A DNA stretch of 64,000 nucleotides from Rehmannia glutinosa. Lineage: Eukaryota > Streptophyta > Magnoliopsida > Lamiales > Orobanchaceae. The number at the start of each line of letters is the position of its first letter. Positions within the stretch are counted from its first letter, which is position 1. Under the pieces are notes generated by a model. It was not told the origin of the DNA. It searched no databases and saw only the letters and a program-made list of their open reading frames with translations. The stretch is from contig JABTTQ020003011.1 in NCBI GenBank assembly GCA_016081115.2, positions 62,001-126,000 on the forward strand, read 5' to 3'. Both the position numbers and the translations under genes were made by a program. Below, piece after piece: positions 43,613 to 55,260 of the stretch.

Positions 43613-46600
43613 TGTCACGCCCCAAACCACGACGCGGCGCGATAAATCAACAAGTCTAAACCAATGATACAAATCTCCAAGTGAAAAGAGAGTCTAATGC
43701 GGTTTGAAAGAAATAAACACAAGTACAAATTATATCTTAAGGTTCGACAATATCCAAATACAACCCATCGAATATCCGAATTCAAACTTACGGTCCAAAC
43801 TAAAAACAGAATAAAGGAGTCCAACAATAACAAAAGCAAAAGAAAAATGTCGCTCGACTTCAATGATAATAGGAACAAGTACGACAGGCGGAGCACGGGA
43901 TTCAGTCTGTATTAGGTTCGACGTCTTCAACGTACTCCTCATCTAAGGTTAGAAAACAGGAGGAAATGAAATAGAAATCTCAGTGGATGGGGTGATCGTG
44001 TGCAAGTGTGGCGATATATATAGTTAATGCGAGAAAATTAGTTGTATGAAAACGCGTGAGATATGATGCATGATTTCACACACAGTCCACAAGCGTCGTG
44101 ATAAATATATTTAAGTAAAATACTTATACAGTTTAAGAAACAGTTCGTGGTCACACAAGCACTATGACTCGGGCAAGACAGGTAGGATTGCGTACGGAAT
44201 GTAACGCCAATCCTATGCAAACGAGTAAAGGTTGCGTATGGATTTGTAGCGCCAACCAATGCAATACAAGTAGCGGTTGCGTACGGATTTGTAGCGCCAA
44301 CCAATCGGGTCCGATTAACTCCGGAATCGTGTGGATCACACAGCGATTTTTTCGTTCTTCCTTGTAACTCCCCATTCAAGATGGTCCAAGACCTGACACC
44401 TTATCGCTCCATAGGCAAAGACAAAATCCACATTGGAGCTTTCAAGGCTCGGATTGGTCATAATCATGATTATACCTCAAGTACTATGACCCGCTTCCTT
44501 GGACAAACTTCGTCCCTCGATTGCGGGATTAGGACGATGGTAGGAAGAGTGGAATAGCAAAGCCGAGCTGCCGGTTCCATCCCCGACGTATCCATTCCGA
44601 TCGTGAGTTTCGACACACCAAGTTGACTCAGACAGAAAGTAAATACAAGTTCGGGAAGTCAACCAGGCAATGAGTATTATTGATTGAGGAAGCGATTCGG
44701 GAGAAGTTTCAAAATTGCGAGTGGCAATTATGGCGTTGGTGGAGTTATTTGGATGAAGATGATTATCGGGAGGATAAGAAATCTTCGATATCTTGAAAGA
44801 TTCGGTGGAACATAAGTCCCGTTATAGATTCGAAATTGCAAGACGAGGAAGTTGCCCCTGATCGGGTATTAATCGGTCAAGACGATCCGACAAGTCAAGA
44901 GGTTTTAAGAAAATAAAATCTTTTAATTAATTATTAAAAGTCAGAGGGTCAGGGCTGTTTCTTGAAAAGAAAAGTAATTTGAGTTAGATTCTTGTTAAAA
45001 AGAAAATTTACAATTAGCCCCATTTTGTAAAAACCAATACTTTTGGGGTTAAAAATTGAATAAGTAAATATCCCGACCTTGAAAAATTATGAGGTCAGTT
45101 CCTAAATTCTCTAAATTGTTCAGAGATTCAGGTTTTTAAAGTTTTGAGGTCGAGGTTTTATAAAATTCTTACATTGGCCCCAAATTTGTTAAAATTGTCA
45201 TTTCGGGCCCTAAGTTTAAAATAATTGGAACTCACAAACTGGAAGGGATTTTAATGTGATTCCAGTTGAAAAATGTCACTAACGTCAGTGGGGTATGGGA
45301 CAAAAGCAGTTTTTAAAAGAATCTCATTTGAAAATCTCATTTTTGTCCCATTTTGAAATAATCGTCTTTAAGGCTTTTAGGGGTCCAATTGTTATGAAAT
45401 TTGAACCTTGGGTCCAAAATATAATTATGTTATAGTTAAATTAGTATTTCCAGGTGCATGGACTGCATAAGTCCTGGAAATTTCATTTTGGTCCTCAATT
45501 TTAATCTTTTACGATTTGGTCCCTCAATTTTTATAAAATTACTTTCCAAGCTCTAAACACTTGGATTTTTGGAATACACTTAAAATATGATATTTCCAGT
45601 CCCTTAAGAGTTAAAATTTAAAATTTTAAAAATAGGGTCTGGTACAGTTTCGAAAATTGCAATATAGCCCTTAAACTTCTAAAATTTTACAATCTAGTCC
45701 TTGGGCTTTTAAGGGTTGATTTCATTTATCTAAAAACTCTTAAAACTTTATTAAAATATCCAAATATAATTTTTTAACCTGAGTACAGTCCCAAAACTCG
45801 AAAATTACAGAGGGGTCCCTTAAGTTTTATTTTCTTGCAATTAAGTCCACCAACTTTCCATTTTTGTATTTTAAGTCCAAAAATTGAAATTTAATCAATT
45901 ATGCTCGACTTGTCCAGGTTATAAGTCATACAAAACATGGATTTCAAGAGTCATACATATACAAGTCCATCGCACAAGCATTCACCAAATATCACAATAA
46001 AGTGTACATCTATACACCTATTTTTCAACAAATAGCATTTTTGAGCCAAATTTGAGAAGTTTTCAACTTGATACAAGAAATTAACATGAAATATATAACA
46101 TATATATCTCAAGTGCTCAACATCAAAATACTACATGTATTTTAAGTAAAAACACCTAGAAGTTGGAAAGATTTTTCCACCCACCTTAAAGATTGATTTG
46201 TTGGTGAAAAATGGAATAAATCACTCTTGATGAAGAAGTGACTTAGGTCAGCCCCTAAGTCAAGGAATATATAAAAAAATTAGGAGTTAGAAAAATGAGG
46301 TTAAAAATTTAAGGAGAAAAGTAGATGGTGAGAAATTGGAAATACTACACTTACCTTGCGTAGTGAGTAAAGTGTGGCTAGTAATGGCTTCAAAATGTAA
46401 GATTTTGGTCACCCTTAATAACAACCTTCAAGGTCATCCCTAAAACTCCAGAAATGAAAATGTAGTGTCAAAATTCGGAAAATAGAAAGAGAAGGAGAAA
46501 ATGTACTAAAAATCCAATTTCTTACCTTATAGTCCAACTTCTTCACAATTTCTTCTTCAAGATGACCTCAAGTCTCTTAATATCCTCAAATGATCTTCTA

Positions 46601-47642
46601 AGTATACCTCAAAATCAAAAATCAAACTTAAATTAGAAGGTGAAAGAGATGAGTTAGGTGATATCAAAAATGGGTAGAAAAGAAATTTTTCCTTACCTTA
46701 GTAGTGATGGTTGAATTTTTTGAAGGAGTAGGAGATGAATTCTTGAAATTTTGGTTAAGTGTTTGAAGGTTTGAAGAAGAGTATGTAGAGAGAGGTATGA
46801 GGATTTATAGAGAGAGAGAAGAGAAAATACAAGACTTAGAATAATTTTGTGTTGGTGAAATGAAATGTGGTGAATAAAACTTGAACAATTTTCTTGCCCA
46901 ACTAAGGCCTCTTGGCCGTCCATATGGGGTGGGGAGGGGGACAAAATTTTTGTCTTGTTTGGTTAGATGATAAGTTAGGATAATAATTGAGGAATTTAGG
47001 GAGTAAAGTAATACCTATGCTACTATGTTATGTTAGGTCAATTGGCCAAAAGTCATGTTTTAGGGGAAATTTAAATTTTTGTCTTGTTTGACCAATTGGG
47101 TGGTTGAATTTGTAGGATAATTCTAAGATGTAGGTTTGAATTAATGGTGTAGTAATACACAAGATGAATACACATAAGGTGTATGTGTACAAGAGTTGGG
47201 AGATAATTCTACACCAAAATACCTATCATGGTCGTCCCCCTTAAGAGTATTTGTGGTAATTCCATATTTTTTTGTCCCAAATTAATGATAATAGATGAAT
47301 AATATCAATCTCCAAAATAATTAGTAATTTCTGATCACTTATAAGTCTCATCAATTTCTTAATTCTATAAGATATACGTCTCTAAAATAAATAGTCTCTT
47401 AAAATTCTAAGGTGACTAATAGATACACAAATAATAATGATGATGATCGATCAAGTGATCATTAATGTGAAGTAGAAGTAATAAATGATTATGGTCACCA
47501 AGTAATAAAAAAAAAAAGAAATTAAATGCGAAATATATATAATTAATATTTACTTGTCAAAGCAACGTGGTAAAATAGTCAAAATAATACAAGAACGATA
47601 TGTGAAACAAGTACATACTTGAAATAAAATCGAGGGCTTCAC
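43613..47642 (-). mobile_element. Nested solo LTR of the 16204 gypsy family
   Basis: The minus-strand LTR ends in GGTTTGGGGCGTGACA at 43613 and starts near 47642 (GTGAAGCCCTCGATTTTATT, the first T lost). Landmarks match the other copies: about 41-bp repeats at 44185-44320 and a TATA-like gatatatatag near 44012. The pentamer CGATT occurs on both sides (43606-43610 and 47642-47646) but is offset by two bases from the expected position, so the target duplication is imperfect. It is the fourth LTR of this family in the window. Confidence 0.9.
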
Positions 47643-47654
47643 GATTTACTTTAT

Positions 47655-47830
47655 AGTGCGTGGGTTCACCCCGAGGATACTTTTGATCTCGGACCTTCTT
47701 TACCCGACTAAATCTGCGGGTTCATCCCGAGGATGTTTTTAATCCCAGACCTTCTTACAGCCCCAGTCTAATTATAGCACTGCGAGTTCACCCCGAGGAT
47801 ACTTTTGATCTCGTGCCTTCTTACGGCTCC
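47655..47830. repeat. Three imperfect repeats of about 55-65 bases in the gypsy LTR
   Basis: Units carry ttcaccccgaggatactttt and gatctcggaccttctttac, starting near 47667, 47721 and 47790. A similar block in the LTR remnant near 59627-59660 shows it is a family trait. Confidence 0.7.
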
Positions 47831-48840
47831 TGGCTAACATAATTTCTTTTATTCCACATTCCTTATAAATGAATACAAATATACAAAGCATTTAAAAATG
47901 ACAAACAATAAGTTAATAGAAATATCTCCACCTTAATATGCAGTTCGTAAGCTTGGAATATATGCGATTGCTTGAGCTTGAATCCTAGACCTCGAAATAT
48001 TCGTTTCCTACATATGAAAAATAACTTAACTTAATAATTAACTTAATACATGGCTTTATTAACATTAGGATTCAAATAAATAATGGGAATAATAGGGGAA
48101 AATAGAATTCATTTTCAAACCTACTGTAGGTCATAGTTTGGTAAATTCATCGAAATTGGAATCTGGTTAAAATTAGGGTCATAGGTTAAAATCAAATGAC
48201 TTCGTAATAATAGAGTCGTAGTCATCTTGTGAAATAAAAATGTTTCAAAGGGACAAAACTGGAGTTTATAGAAAAAGTAAGGTGAAATCCCCAAATTGAG
48301 TTATTTTCTTTTAAAAAATACATATCATAACAAAGTTGTAGAAATTTCCTTTCTTCCCAAATTGCCGAAATCTCGATTGTCTCTCTGTTTATTCACACCA
48401 AACAACCACTGGCGGAAAGGCAACGCAAGCGGACGACGGCGGCGGGGCTGGACCATGGCTGTGGGAGATAGCAATCGGCGCACGGCGTCGATTGCCCATC
48501 ACTTCCTCTTCCTCTTATCTACCCACCCCCCTTTTTTTTTTGGGATTGAAAATTTGATATTTGGATTTGACTGTGCTAAGAGGATTTTGGTAGAATTTGG
48601 GTGACGGGGCCTGCTCTTGTGGGGATTTCTGGTGTTTAGAGATTGAACTGTGTAGTTTGGTGGTTTGAGAATATTGAGCATTGTTAAAAGATACGTGAGA
48701 AATCCGAAAATATATTTGTTTTTGGGCGTGAGAATCCTAATCGTATTAGCCATGTATTAGGTTAAACCTATTGGATATTCTTTAATAAAATAAAATTATG
48801 TGTATCTCAATTAAATAAGACTCTAATATGGATAAAATAA

Positions 48841-49732
48841 AGGGTAAATCTCACTTTGCCTCTTCTATACTCTTTTTGAGTATCAATTTATTCTCTTATA
48901 CTTTCAATTGTATCACTTTATCCCTTTATACTCTGAATTAGTATCACTTTATCCCCTTATGCTTTTAGAATATTATTTATACTCATGTACTCAAAATAAT
49001 GACCATTTTATCCTTACCTATTATTTTTATTAAAATAAAAAAATTATTTTAAAAGCATTTAATATTAATAAACTTGTACTTATTTTCTAAATTAACTTTC
49101 ACAACTTAATTAATTAACGTTTAATATTAAATCTGTTATATTTTACATTTAGTTGCTAATTAATTAACTTTAATATAGTCTCTATTAAATTAATATATAA
49201 TAGGATATTTCTATTAGCTAATACATTTATACTTTTAAATTATTGTGCATCTAAAACTTAAAATTATAATATATGATACCATTTTGTTAAAGATGAATTA
49301 TTATTAGTATGTTTTGAATTATTTTTTAAACAATATTAATTTGATAACAATTATGTTAAATAGAAAACAAAAATTATTTTCGTTTAATTTTTTAATATAT
49401 ATTATTATTTTCAATATAATACATAATTCTTAGATTTATTATGAAAAAAATGTATGAATATATTAGTTTTTCCTATTTTAATTTTAATAAATATCAAATA
49501 AGTTTTCCAAAAACAAATTATATTTATTTGATGCCTTTGTTAAATTAAAATAATAGTAGGAACAATTAGGTCATTTAATAAAGGAATAGGATGATTAAAT
49601 GATATATAAATTGTATAAGGGGTAAAGCGATACAAATTGATAGTACGTGGGGTAAAAGTGATAAATTGAAAGTAAAGTGAGTAGAGTGATATTCAATGAG
49701 AGTAGTATAGGGAGTAAAGTGATATTTACCCT
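48841..49732. mobile_element. MITE-like element with long terminal inverted repeats
   Basis: Ends are inverted copies: AGGGTAAATCTCACTTTGCC from the left and AGGGTAAATATCACTTTACT from the right. The match continues with interruptions over about 130 bases through repeats of tatcactttatcccctt. The direct repeat AAATAA lies at 48835-48840 and 49733-49738. The interior is AT-rich without a transposase. Superfamily is uncertain because target length (6-7 bp) is not diagnostic in AT-rich flanks. Confidence 0.7.
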
Positions 49733-49910
49733 AAATAAATGCAAAATTTTAAAATCCAAAAATACTCATATGGGCTTAACGGGCCTTTAAAAATGAGTTT
49801 GGGACATCTAAAAATAAATAAACCTGAAATTTCTCTTATATCGGGCCAAAATTAAAAATCCTAAAGACCATAACTAACAAATCCAAATAGAAAAATAGTG
49901 GGATGTTACA

Positions 49911-49970
49911 TATATAAATAGAGCATTATTTTACTCTCTCTCCGATGTGGGATGGAGCTTCACTCCCCCA
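49911..49970 (-). mobile_element. Tork-like 5' LTR, segment 3 (LTR start)
   Basis: On the minus strand: GTGGGGGAGTGAAGCTCC, then ATCCCACATCGGAG and CTATTTATATAACCC. The CCCACATCGGAG word and the following TATA stretch are typical of the start of plant copia LTRs. The exact TG start is uncertain (about 49970-49995). Confidence 0.6.
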
Positions 49971-51540
49971 CATTTTCGAATTTCCAAGTTGCAAATTACC
50001 TATGAATAATCTTTTACAGTTTTGTGAATTGAGTTGAACTGCTTGTCAAGAAAATCACAGAGCTGGGTTTTTTTGCTTCTATATTCATGCTAAAATGTTG
50101 CAAGATCATCGTAACATAGTATTACATGACTTCCGAAATGGTGCTTGCCGGAGTCTGGTTTGTATTGGTAAACTCATGGTTTTTGATTGCTGTCTTCTAG
50201 AATTCTATCGCCAAATCACTAACCACTTCATGTAACCGAAGCATCTAATTAAAAACCAATTCATGAGATTATTCTCCATATTTTTATTGTTACTTGAAAC
50301 AGGGATTATCTATGTGTGTTTGTTTTAATTCACTAAGCAATAAAATATGTTTCTTAATCTGTTTTTGTATTACCTTCATCGAACTAGTTTGACATGAAAA
50401 ATATTTCTTGAAATGATGCTACTGCAAGATATTTTCTGGAACTAAATTAGTTTTTGATCCTTTTTGCTAGTATATGACATGATTATTTCCTCTGGGTCAT
50501 TTTGCTCTAATGCTCAGAAACCATTTCACTTAATTGTCTACACTGATATGTGAGGTTGGCATAGATTATCAATAGGACCACAACAAAGTCAACTTATTTA
50601 TGGGGGGTTGGTTTCATCATAGTTTGAGTTTTGATTTCATTGGCAGTTATAAGATTGGAGTGGCCTATACATGTTTTCTTTAATATCTGAGGTTTGCTAT
50701 CTTTCTTTCTATTGTGCATGTTTTCAAAAGATTTAAGCATACCGGTTAGCTTGGCCCGTGCACTTCATTCAGATGCAGGATGAGGCGACTGGAAGGAAGG
50801 ACCCAGGCGAGCCGCATTCTCGATCTGGCTGAGACAGATAGCTTACTCCAGCTGCGATCTGGATTCGATTAAAGAATGTCCTTGAGTTGAGGTCTCTTTG
50901 CGGTTGTGACAGAGAAGAGCATGTATTGAACTGGGTAAGGAGATTTTTGCCAAAATTCGCAGTCTGATACATACTGCTTACAATTTTCTAATAAGACAAG
51001 CGAGAATGGGTCTTTGACTACATTCGCAGTATTATTGATTAACATTCAGAGTTTTGTACAAGGAAAATTTGGAATTAGAACATTTACAGAAACAAGCATG
51101 ATTGCTACTTGAACTGGGCTTGTATTCGGGAAAGTAGCCTTAATCAATTACATAATAAGAGTGATAGTTGAGAAAATGTGTACAAGCTGTTCGAGAAAAG
51201 GCCTAAATCACTTCTAAATATTATTGGAAAAAAAAAAAACTTGAGTCGTACTTGTTTTTGTTGTTACTCTGCTCTGTGCAGATGCGTGTTTTCTTTCTTT
51301 CTTTTTTGTTTTTTAGTGTTTCCCTCATTGTTTTTAAAAGTTGTAATGGGTGTTGTGGGCATTTGGTATTTGCAGGTATTAAGAGTTGTTGCTTGTTGAT
51401 GATGGATTGTTGGGTTGGTGGAGTGAGAAGTTGCTTGTTTTGCTCACTAGTTAGTTGCTTATGGTTGCTGTTGTTTCTTTTCTAAACTAAATCAATCTAT
51501 TTCTACATGTTTTGTATTAGTTTTAATTTCAACATGAAGT
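49971..51540 (+). other. Intron-like DNA with one possible exon remnant, unassigned
   Basis: GC and T content look like plant gene introns rather than the neighbouring repeats. Around 50775-50875, after an acceptor-like ttcattcag at 50764-50772, one plus frame reads RRLEGRTQASRILDLAETDS and LLQLRSGFD before a stop. I do not recognise the family. Frames at 51178-51485 are T-rich and do not look real. Confidence 0.35.
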
Positions 51541-51589
51541 ACATCAATTGGAAATCACTGTTATAAATGGTCAGTAATAATTATGAAAT

Positions 51590-51905
51590 TGGAATAAAAA
51601 CGAAATCGACTACACATTGATGTCTTAAGTCAGAATGACATCGGTATAAGCCATTTGTTTGAATTGATGTGAATTGTAGCATAAAACATCGACCAAACAT
51701 TGATGTCTAATAAAAAATCGATGTTTAGCCACCATCCTAAAAAGGCAATAACATAGATTGACAACTGATGTCTTTTGTATAACAACATCGTCTCATACTC
51801 ATTAAAAATCAATGTTAAATATCTTGACTTTTAACATCACCGATTACTACATCGATTGATTTTTCGATAGACATTGGCTAAAAACCGATGTCTATGAGCA
51901 TTTTT
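51590..51905. repeat. CACTA-like subterminal repeats
   Basis: The words acatcg, gatgtc and accgatgtct recur about every 15-40 bases in both orientations (for example near 51618, 51683, 51717, 51787, 51850, 51873 and 51890). Such short repeats are typical subterminal sites of CACTA (En/Spm) elements. The CACTA terminus itself is not seen; the copia sequence begins near 51910. Confidence 0.5.
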
Positions 51906-51909
51906 AAGT

Positions 51910-53110
51910 CTATATTGAGAAGCCAAAAGCTATGTGGTGAAGAATCAAGAAGATAAAGTCTTGAAACTGAAGAAGGGTCTATACAGATCAAAACAAGCAC
52001 CACCGACATGGAATAGCAGGATCGTTAAATACTTGCAAGAGAATGGTTTCACTAAATGCCCGCACGAACATGCACTTTATGTCAAAGTCAAAGAAGATGA
52101 CGTCTTGATCGTGTGTTCATATGCAGATGACTTGATCTTCATAGGGAATAATCCAGACATATTTGAAGAGTTCAAGAAAACAATGACCAGAGAATTTGAG
52201 AGGACTGATATTGGGCTTATGGCGTATTACCTCGGCATCGAAGTTAAACAACAAGAAGATGAGATTTTCATCTCGCAAAAAGGATACGCAAAGGACATTC
52301 TCAAGAAGTTCAAGATAGATAACTGCAAGCCGATTAACACGCCAGTGGAGTGCGAGATCAAGCTATCTAACTATGACGAAGAAGAAAAAGTGGACACGAT
52401 ATTATTCAAGAGTTTGGTTGGAAGTTTATGGTATTTGACGTGCACAAGACCTGACATTCTCTATGCCACCGGACTTATAAGTCACTACATGGAAAATCCA
52501 ACCACTACTCACATGAAGGCTGCTAAAAGAATTCTTCGCTATCTCAAAGGTACGATCAATTTTGGCTTATTTTATTCAACAACTAATGATTATAAACTTG
52601 TTGGTTATAGTGATAGGGATTGGTCTGGAGATGTGGATGATCAAAAAAGTAATAATGGCTTTGTGTTCTTTATGAGAGATACCGCTTTCACTTGGATGTC
52701 AAAGAAACAACCAATAGTCACTCTCTCAACCTATGAAGCCGAGTACATAGTTGCTACATCTTTGTGTTAGCCATGAAGTTTGGCTAAGAAATTTGTTGAA
52801 GGAAATTTTTTTTTTTTTTTTTTTTTTTTTGAGGGGAGTTGAAGGAATTGGGATGGCTATAAGAAGTGCCAACAAAAATTTGCATTGACAATAAGTCAGC
52901 TATGGCATTGGCAAAGAACCCAGTTTTCATGATCAAAGCAAATACATTGACACTCGCTACCACTAGATACGAGAATACATTTCAAGAAAGAACGTGCAAG
53001 TGAAGTATGTGAAGTCCCAAGATCAAATTGTGGACATCTTCACTAATCCACTCAAGCATGAAGACTTCATACGAGTTAGAAGTTTTCTCGGAATGACAAA
53101 TCAAGTATAG
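51910..53110 (+). pseudogene. Copia RT C-terminal part and RNase H, 5'-truncated
   Basis: One frame of 278 codons (51934-52770) contains LKLKKGLYRSKQAPPTWNSR, then CSYADDLIFIGNN with the catalytic YADD intact, YYLGIEVKQQEDEIFISQKG, the LVGSLWYLTCTRPDILYATG linker and RNase H motifs (GYSDRDWSGDVDDQKSNNGF, SKKQPIVTLSTYEAEYI). After a stop and a run of 25 T (52806-52830) the RNase H end continues to VRSFLGMTNQV and a stop at 53108-53110. Upstream it begins abruptly at YIEKPKA, so the 5' two thirds are missing. Among the copia fragments here this is the least decayed. The LTR follows directly. Confidence 0.9.
52806..52830. repeat. Homopolymer run of 25 T inside RNase H
   Basis: Twenty-five T with no interruption, between LLKE and the following GVEGIGMAI-type reading. 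It breaks the copia frame. Confidence 0.95.
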
Positions 53111-53115
53111 GGGGG
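53107..53115 (+). promoter_or_regulatory. Polypurine tract of the copia element
   Basis: ataggggggt precedes the LTR start TGTTGGAATATAAAC. Confidence 0.8.
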
Positions 53116-53506
53116 TGTTGGAATATAAACTTGATTTGAGTCCAAGTAATATTAGGCTTGGAAAAATAGTTTTGAGTTAAAAGATAAAATAAGAGCCCAA
53201 GCTCAAAAAGCCCAAGTTCTAGAATTTCTCTAGAAAAGTCTTGAGAAAATATCTTAGAAATTATTTGAAAAAAGCTTGTAGAAACTTCTGGGAAAATAGA
53301 TATTTTGGAGAATGATTCTAGTGGATGAATTATAGTCATTCGATCAAATAAATCATAATCATTGGTTAGAAAGTTGCCTTTGTATAAATATGGGTGTCTT
53401 GTTCATTTTGTACCAATCCAAATTTGAGAAGAATCAATAGAAGCTAACATTCTTCTACCAAAAGCTCTCTTATATTTCTTAGCCTAAATATCCTCCTCTT
53501 CCTACA
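53116..53506 (+). mobile_element. 3' LTR of the copia element (about 390 bp)
   Basis: Starts TGTTGGAATATAAACTTGAT directly after the polypurine tract and ends near cctcctcttcctaca (53506), with a TATA box (TATAAATA) at 53391-53398. Its first 85-90 bases are also found inside the PPCDC units at 10218 and 12625. The 5' LTR is missing, so the end is a best estimate. Confidence 0.8.
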
Positions 53507-53797
53507 AAGAAAAATAATCCCTCTTCCCTCTTCCAATTTCTAAATAACCCCTTCTTTTAATCTAAAATTGAGATAACCCTCCTCTAACAACTCTTACATA
53601 GTACAAAAATGTATTTCTCTAATAGAAACTACTATCTGAATGCTTAGTGTTATCCTTGGTGGACGATCAACATAACAACCTTCTATTTGTAATTCAACAC
53701 TTGAATTGAACATTTTCAGATTACTAAACAAAATAATAGAGCTCGATCTCCTTCTCTCTTTATGAATGTATTCATGTTATAGTTAATTCTACAAAAT
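53507..53797. other. Unassigned AT-rich DNA
   Basis: No frames or element ends recognised; pyrimidine-rich at the start (ccctcttccctcttcc). Confidence 0.5.
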
Positions 53798-53982
53798 TAT
53801 CATAAACTATATAAAAAATCAATTACAATTGAAGCAACGAAAGCATAAGTCAGATAAACATCACCATAGCATGAAAGAAGAAGAAGTTAATTATCATAAA
53901 CTATACCAAAAACCAATAACAATCATCAAACAACAAAAGCATAAGTCAAATTAACATCACCCTAGCTTGATAAAAGAAGAAG
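53798..53982. repeat. Tandem duplication of about 92 bases
   Basis: ttatcataaactata…ataagtcagataaacatcac…agaagaagttaa occurs at 53798-53890 and again at 53891-53982, with about 85 percent agreement by eye. Confidence 0.75.
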
Positions 53983-54208
53983 TTAATTATCCTACCTCTG
54001 ACAGGAATGGCGTGAATAACCGCAGCTAATCGGAGGAAGTACAGGGAGAGCGAGAGGGGAAAGGAGAAGATGGGGTGAATGGTAACTGATTTGATAACTG
54101 GAAAAATCTAATTATTATATATTAGTAATATCTGGGGTGTTTTTGTAATTATCCCGAAAACTAATGTGATTCACTAAAATATAACTGGAAAAATCGACAA
54201 TATAAAGG

Positions 54209-54210
<2 letters not shown>

Positions 54211-54241
<31 letters not shown>
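54211..54241. repeat. (TA)n microsatellite
   Basis: Uninterrupted TA dinucleotides followed by a short TG/CG-rich tail (tgtgcatgtgtttgcgcatg). Confidence 0.95.
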
Positions 54242-54244
<3 letters not shown>

Positions 54245-54357
54245 GCCTGTATGTGCATGTGTTTGCGCATGTGTGTGTATTAAATACGCAAAATTAAAAC
54301 AATACACCCACGTCTTCATTCAAATTAATCTTTTTACAAATGTTGCTTTAATAATAA

Positions 54358-54642
54358 GGGATTATTACAAAAAATCCCCAGGGTTCGGTCTAAGTATAAT
54401 TATAAGAAAAATCAGAGATTTTTTAAAATTGTAAAAAAATTCTTAAAGGTTGACTTTGCCTTACATTTTCCCACTTCATAACCAAAATTTATTTCAAACA
54501 TCCCCCTAACATTTAAAAATATTACACTTACCCCCTTAAATATAAGAATGATCTAACCTGAAGGAGTATTTTGTAATTTTGAAATATCTCAAGATCTTTT
54601 TGTAAATAGCCTAAATTAGTTTTTTTTTTTTGTAATTATCCC
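54358..54642. mobile_element. 285-bp MITE with 9-bp target duplication TAATAATAA
   Basis: Left end GGGATTATTACAAAAAA and right end (inverted) GGGATAATTACAAAAAA form terminal inverted repeats. TAATAATAA occurs at 54349-54357 and 54643-54651. A 9-bp duplication is the Mutator signature. No coding capacity. The AT-rich duplication is low-complexity, which lowers certainty somewhat. Confidence 0.7.
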
Positions 54643-54651
54643 TAATAATAA

Positions 54652-55260
54652 TTAAAAAATGGGAAAATTGGAAAAATACCACCTCAAGAGCCATTTTTAA
54701 AGAAAATACCACCAACCTAAATCTTTATAATGATGCCACCCACATCTATGTGAAAAGACCAACATACCATTTTAGCATGAAAATGACCCAAAATCATCCT
54801 CACACCCTTGACTCCCTACTCTCTTCTCTTCTCGTTTTCCCGCGACCCTCCACGGCTGCACCTATAGCATTAAAGAAGACTAACTTATTCCCGTGTGAAA
54901 TTGTTGATCCCCAAGACAAAGAAACAGGGCCTCTATTAGGTAACCCTCTCATTACCATCTTTTTCTTCCTTTGAAATTGTTGCCAAAAAATTTCCAAGAC
55001 ATCATAGCTTCAAATTCTAAAACTATTACATCCAACCCGCCAACAATTAGTTCATACTATGAGCAACTATCACTTTACCATGATTTCTCAATCCCGTCCT
55101 TGTTTTGCTCTTTACTCTTCCAAATATGAATATTTTAGTACAAATAACTTGTTCAACCATATTACCCAATGAACACTACTAGCATTTTTTGACTTTTTTT
55201 GGTTCACAATATTTTTTGGTGTAGTGCTTTCACTGCTATATTTAAATATTGCTCAAGACA
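54652..55260. other. AT-rich DNA, no gene seen
   Basis: Opposed frames at 54750-54974 and 54800-54997 overlap each other and show no domain. Motifs aaaataccacc recur near 54673 and 54703. Confidence 0.4.

Larger units (their letters stand above)
43015..49910 (-). mobile_element. Solo gypsy LTR (TGTAACATCCC family) with TATAT duplication, itself interrupted
   Basis: The LTR begins TGTAACATCCCACTATTTTT at 49910 and ends TGGGGCATTACA at 43015 (minus strand), with 5-bp repeats TATAT at 43010-43014 and 49911-49915. Removing the nested solo LTR (43613-47642) and MITE (48841-49732) leaves an LTR of about 1.96 kb. It contains three repeats of a ttcaccccgaggatactttt unit at 47660-47825. No internal element sequence remains. 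Related but truncated LTRs occur at 58979 and 62494. The host is the Tork-like LTR. The target TATAT is low-complexity, so chance is possible, but both LTR termini are canonical. Confidence 0.88.

Noticed and set aside
48296..48604. 102-codon plus-strand frame and the opposed frame at 48499-48753
   Set aside because: Both lie inside the solo gypsy LTR; no recognisable domain.
51178..51485. Two overlapping frames rich in Phe, Leu and Cys
   Set aside because: T-rich sequence gives such frames by chance; no start context or domain.
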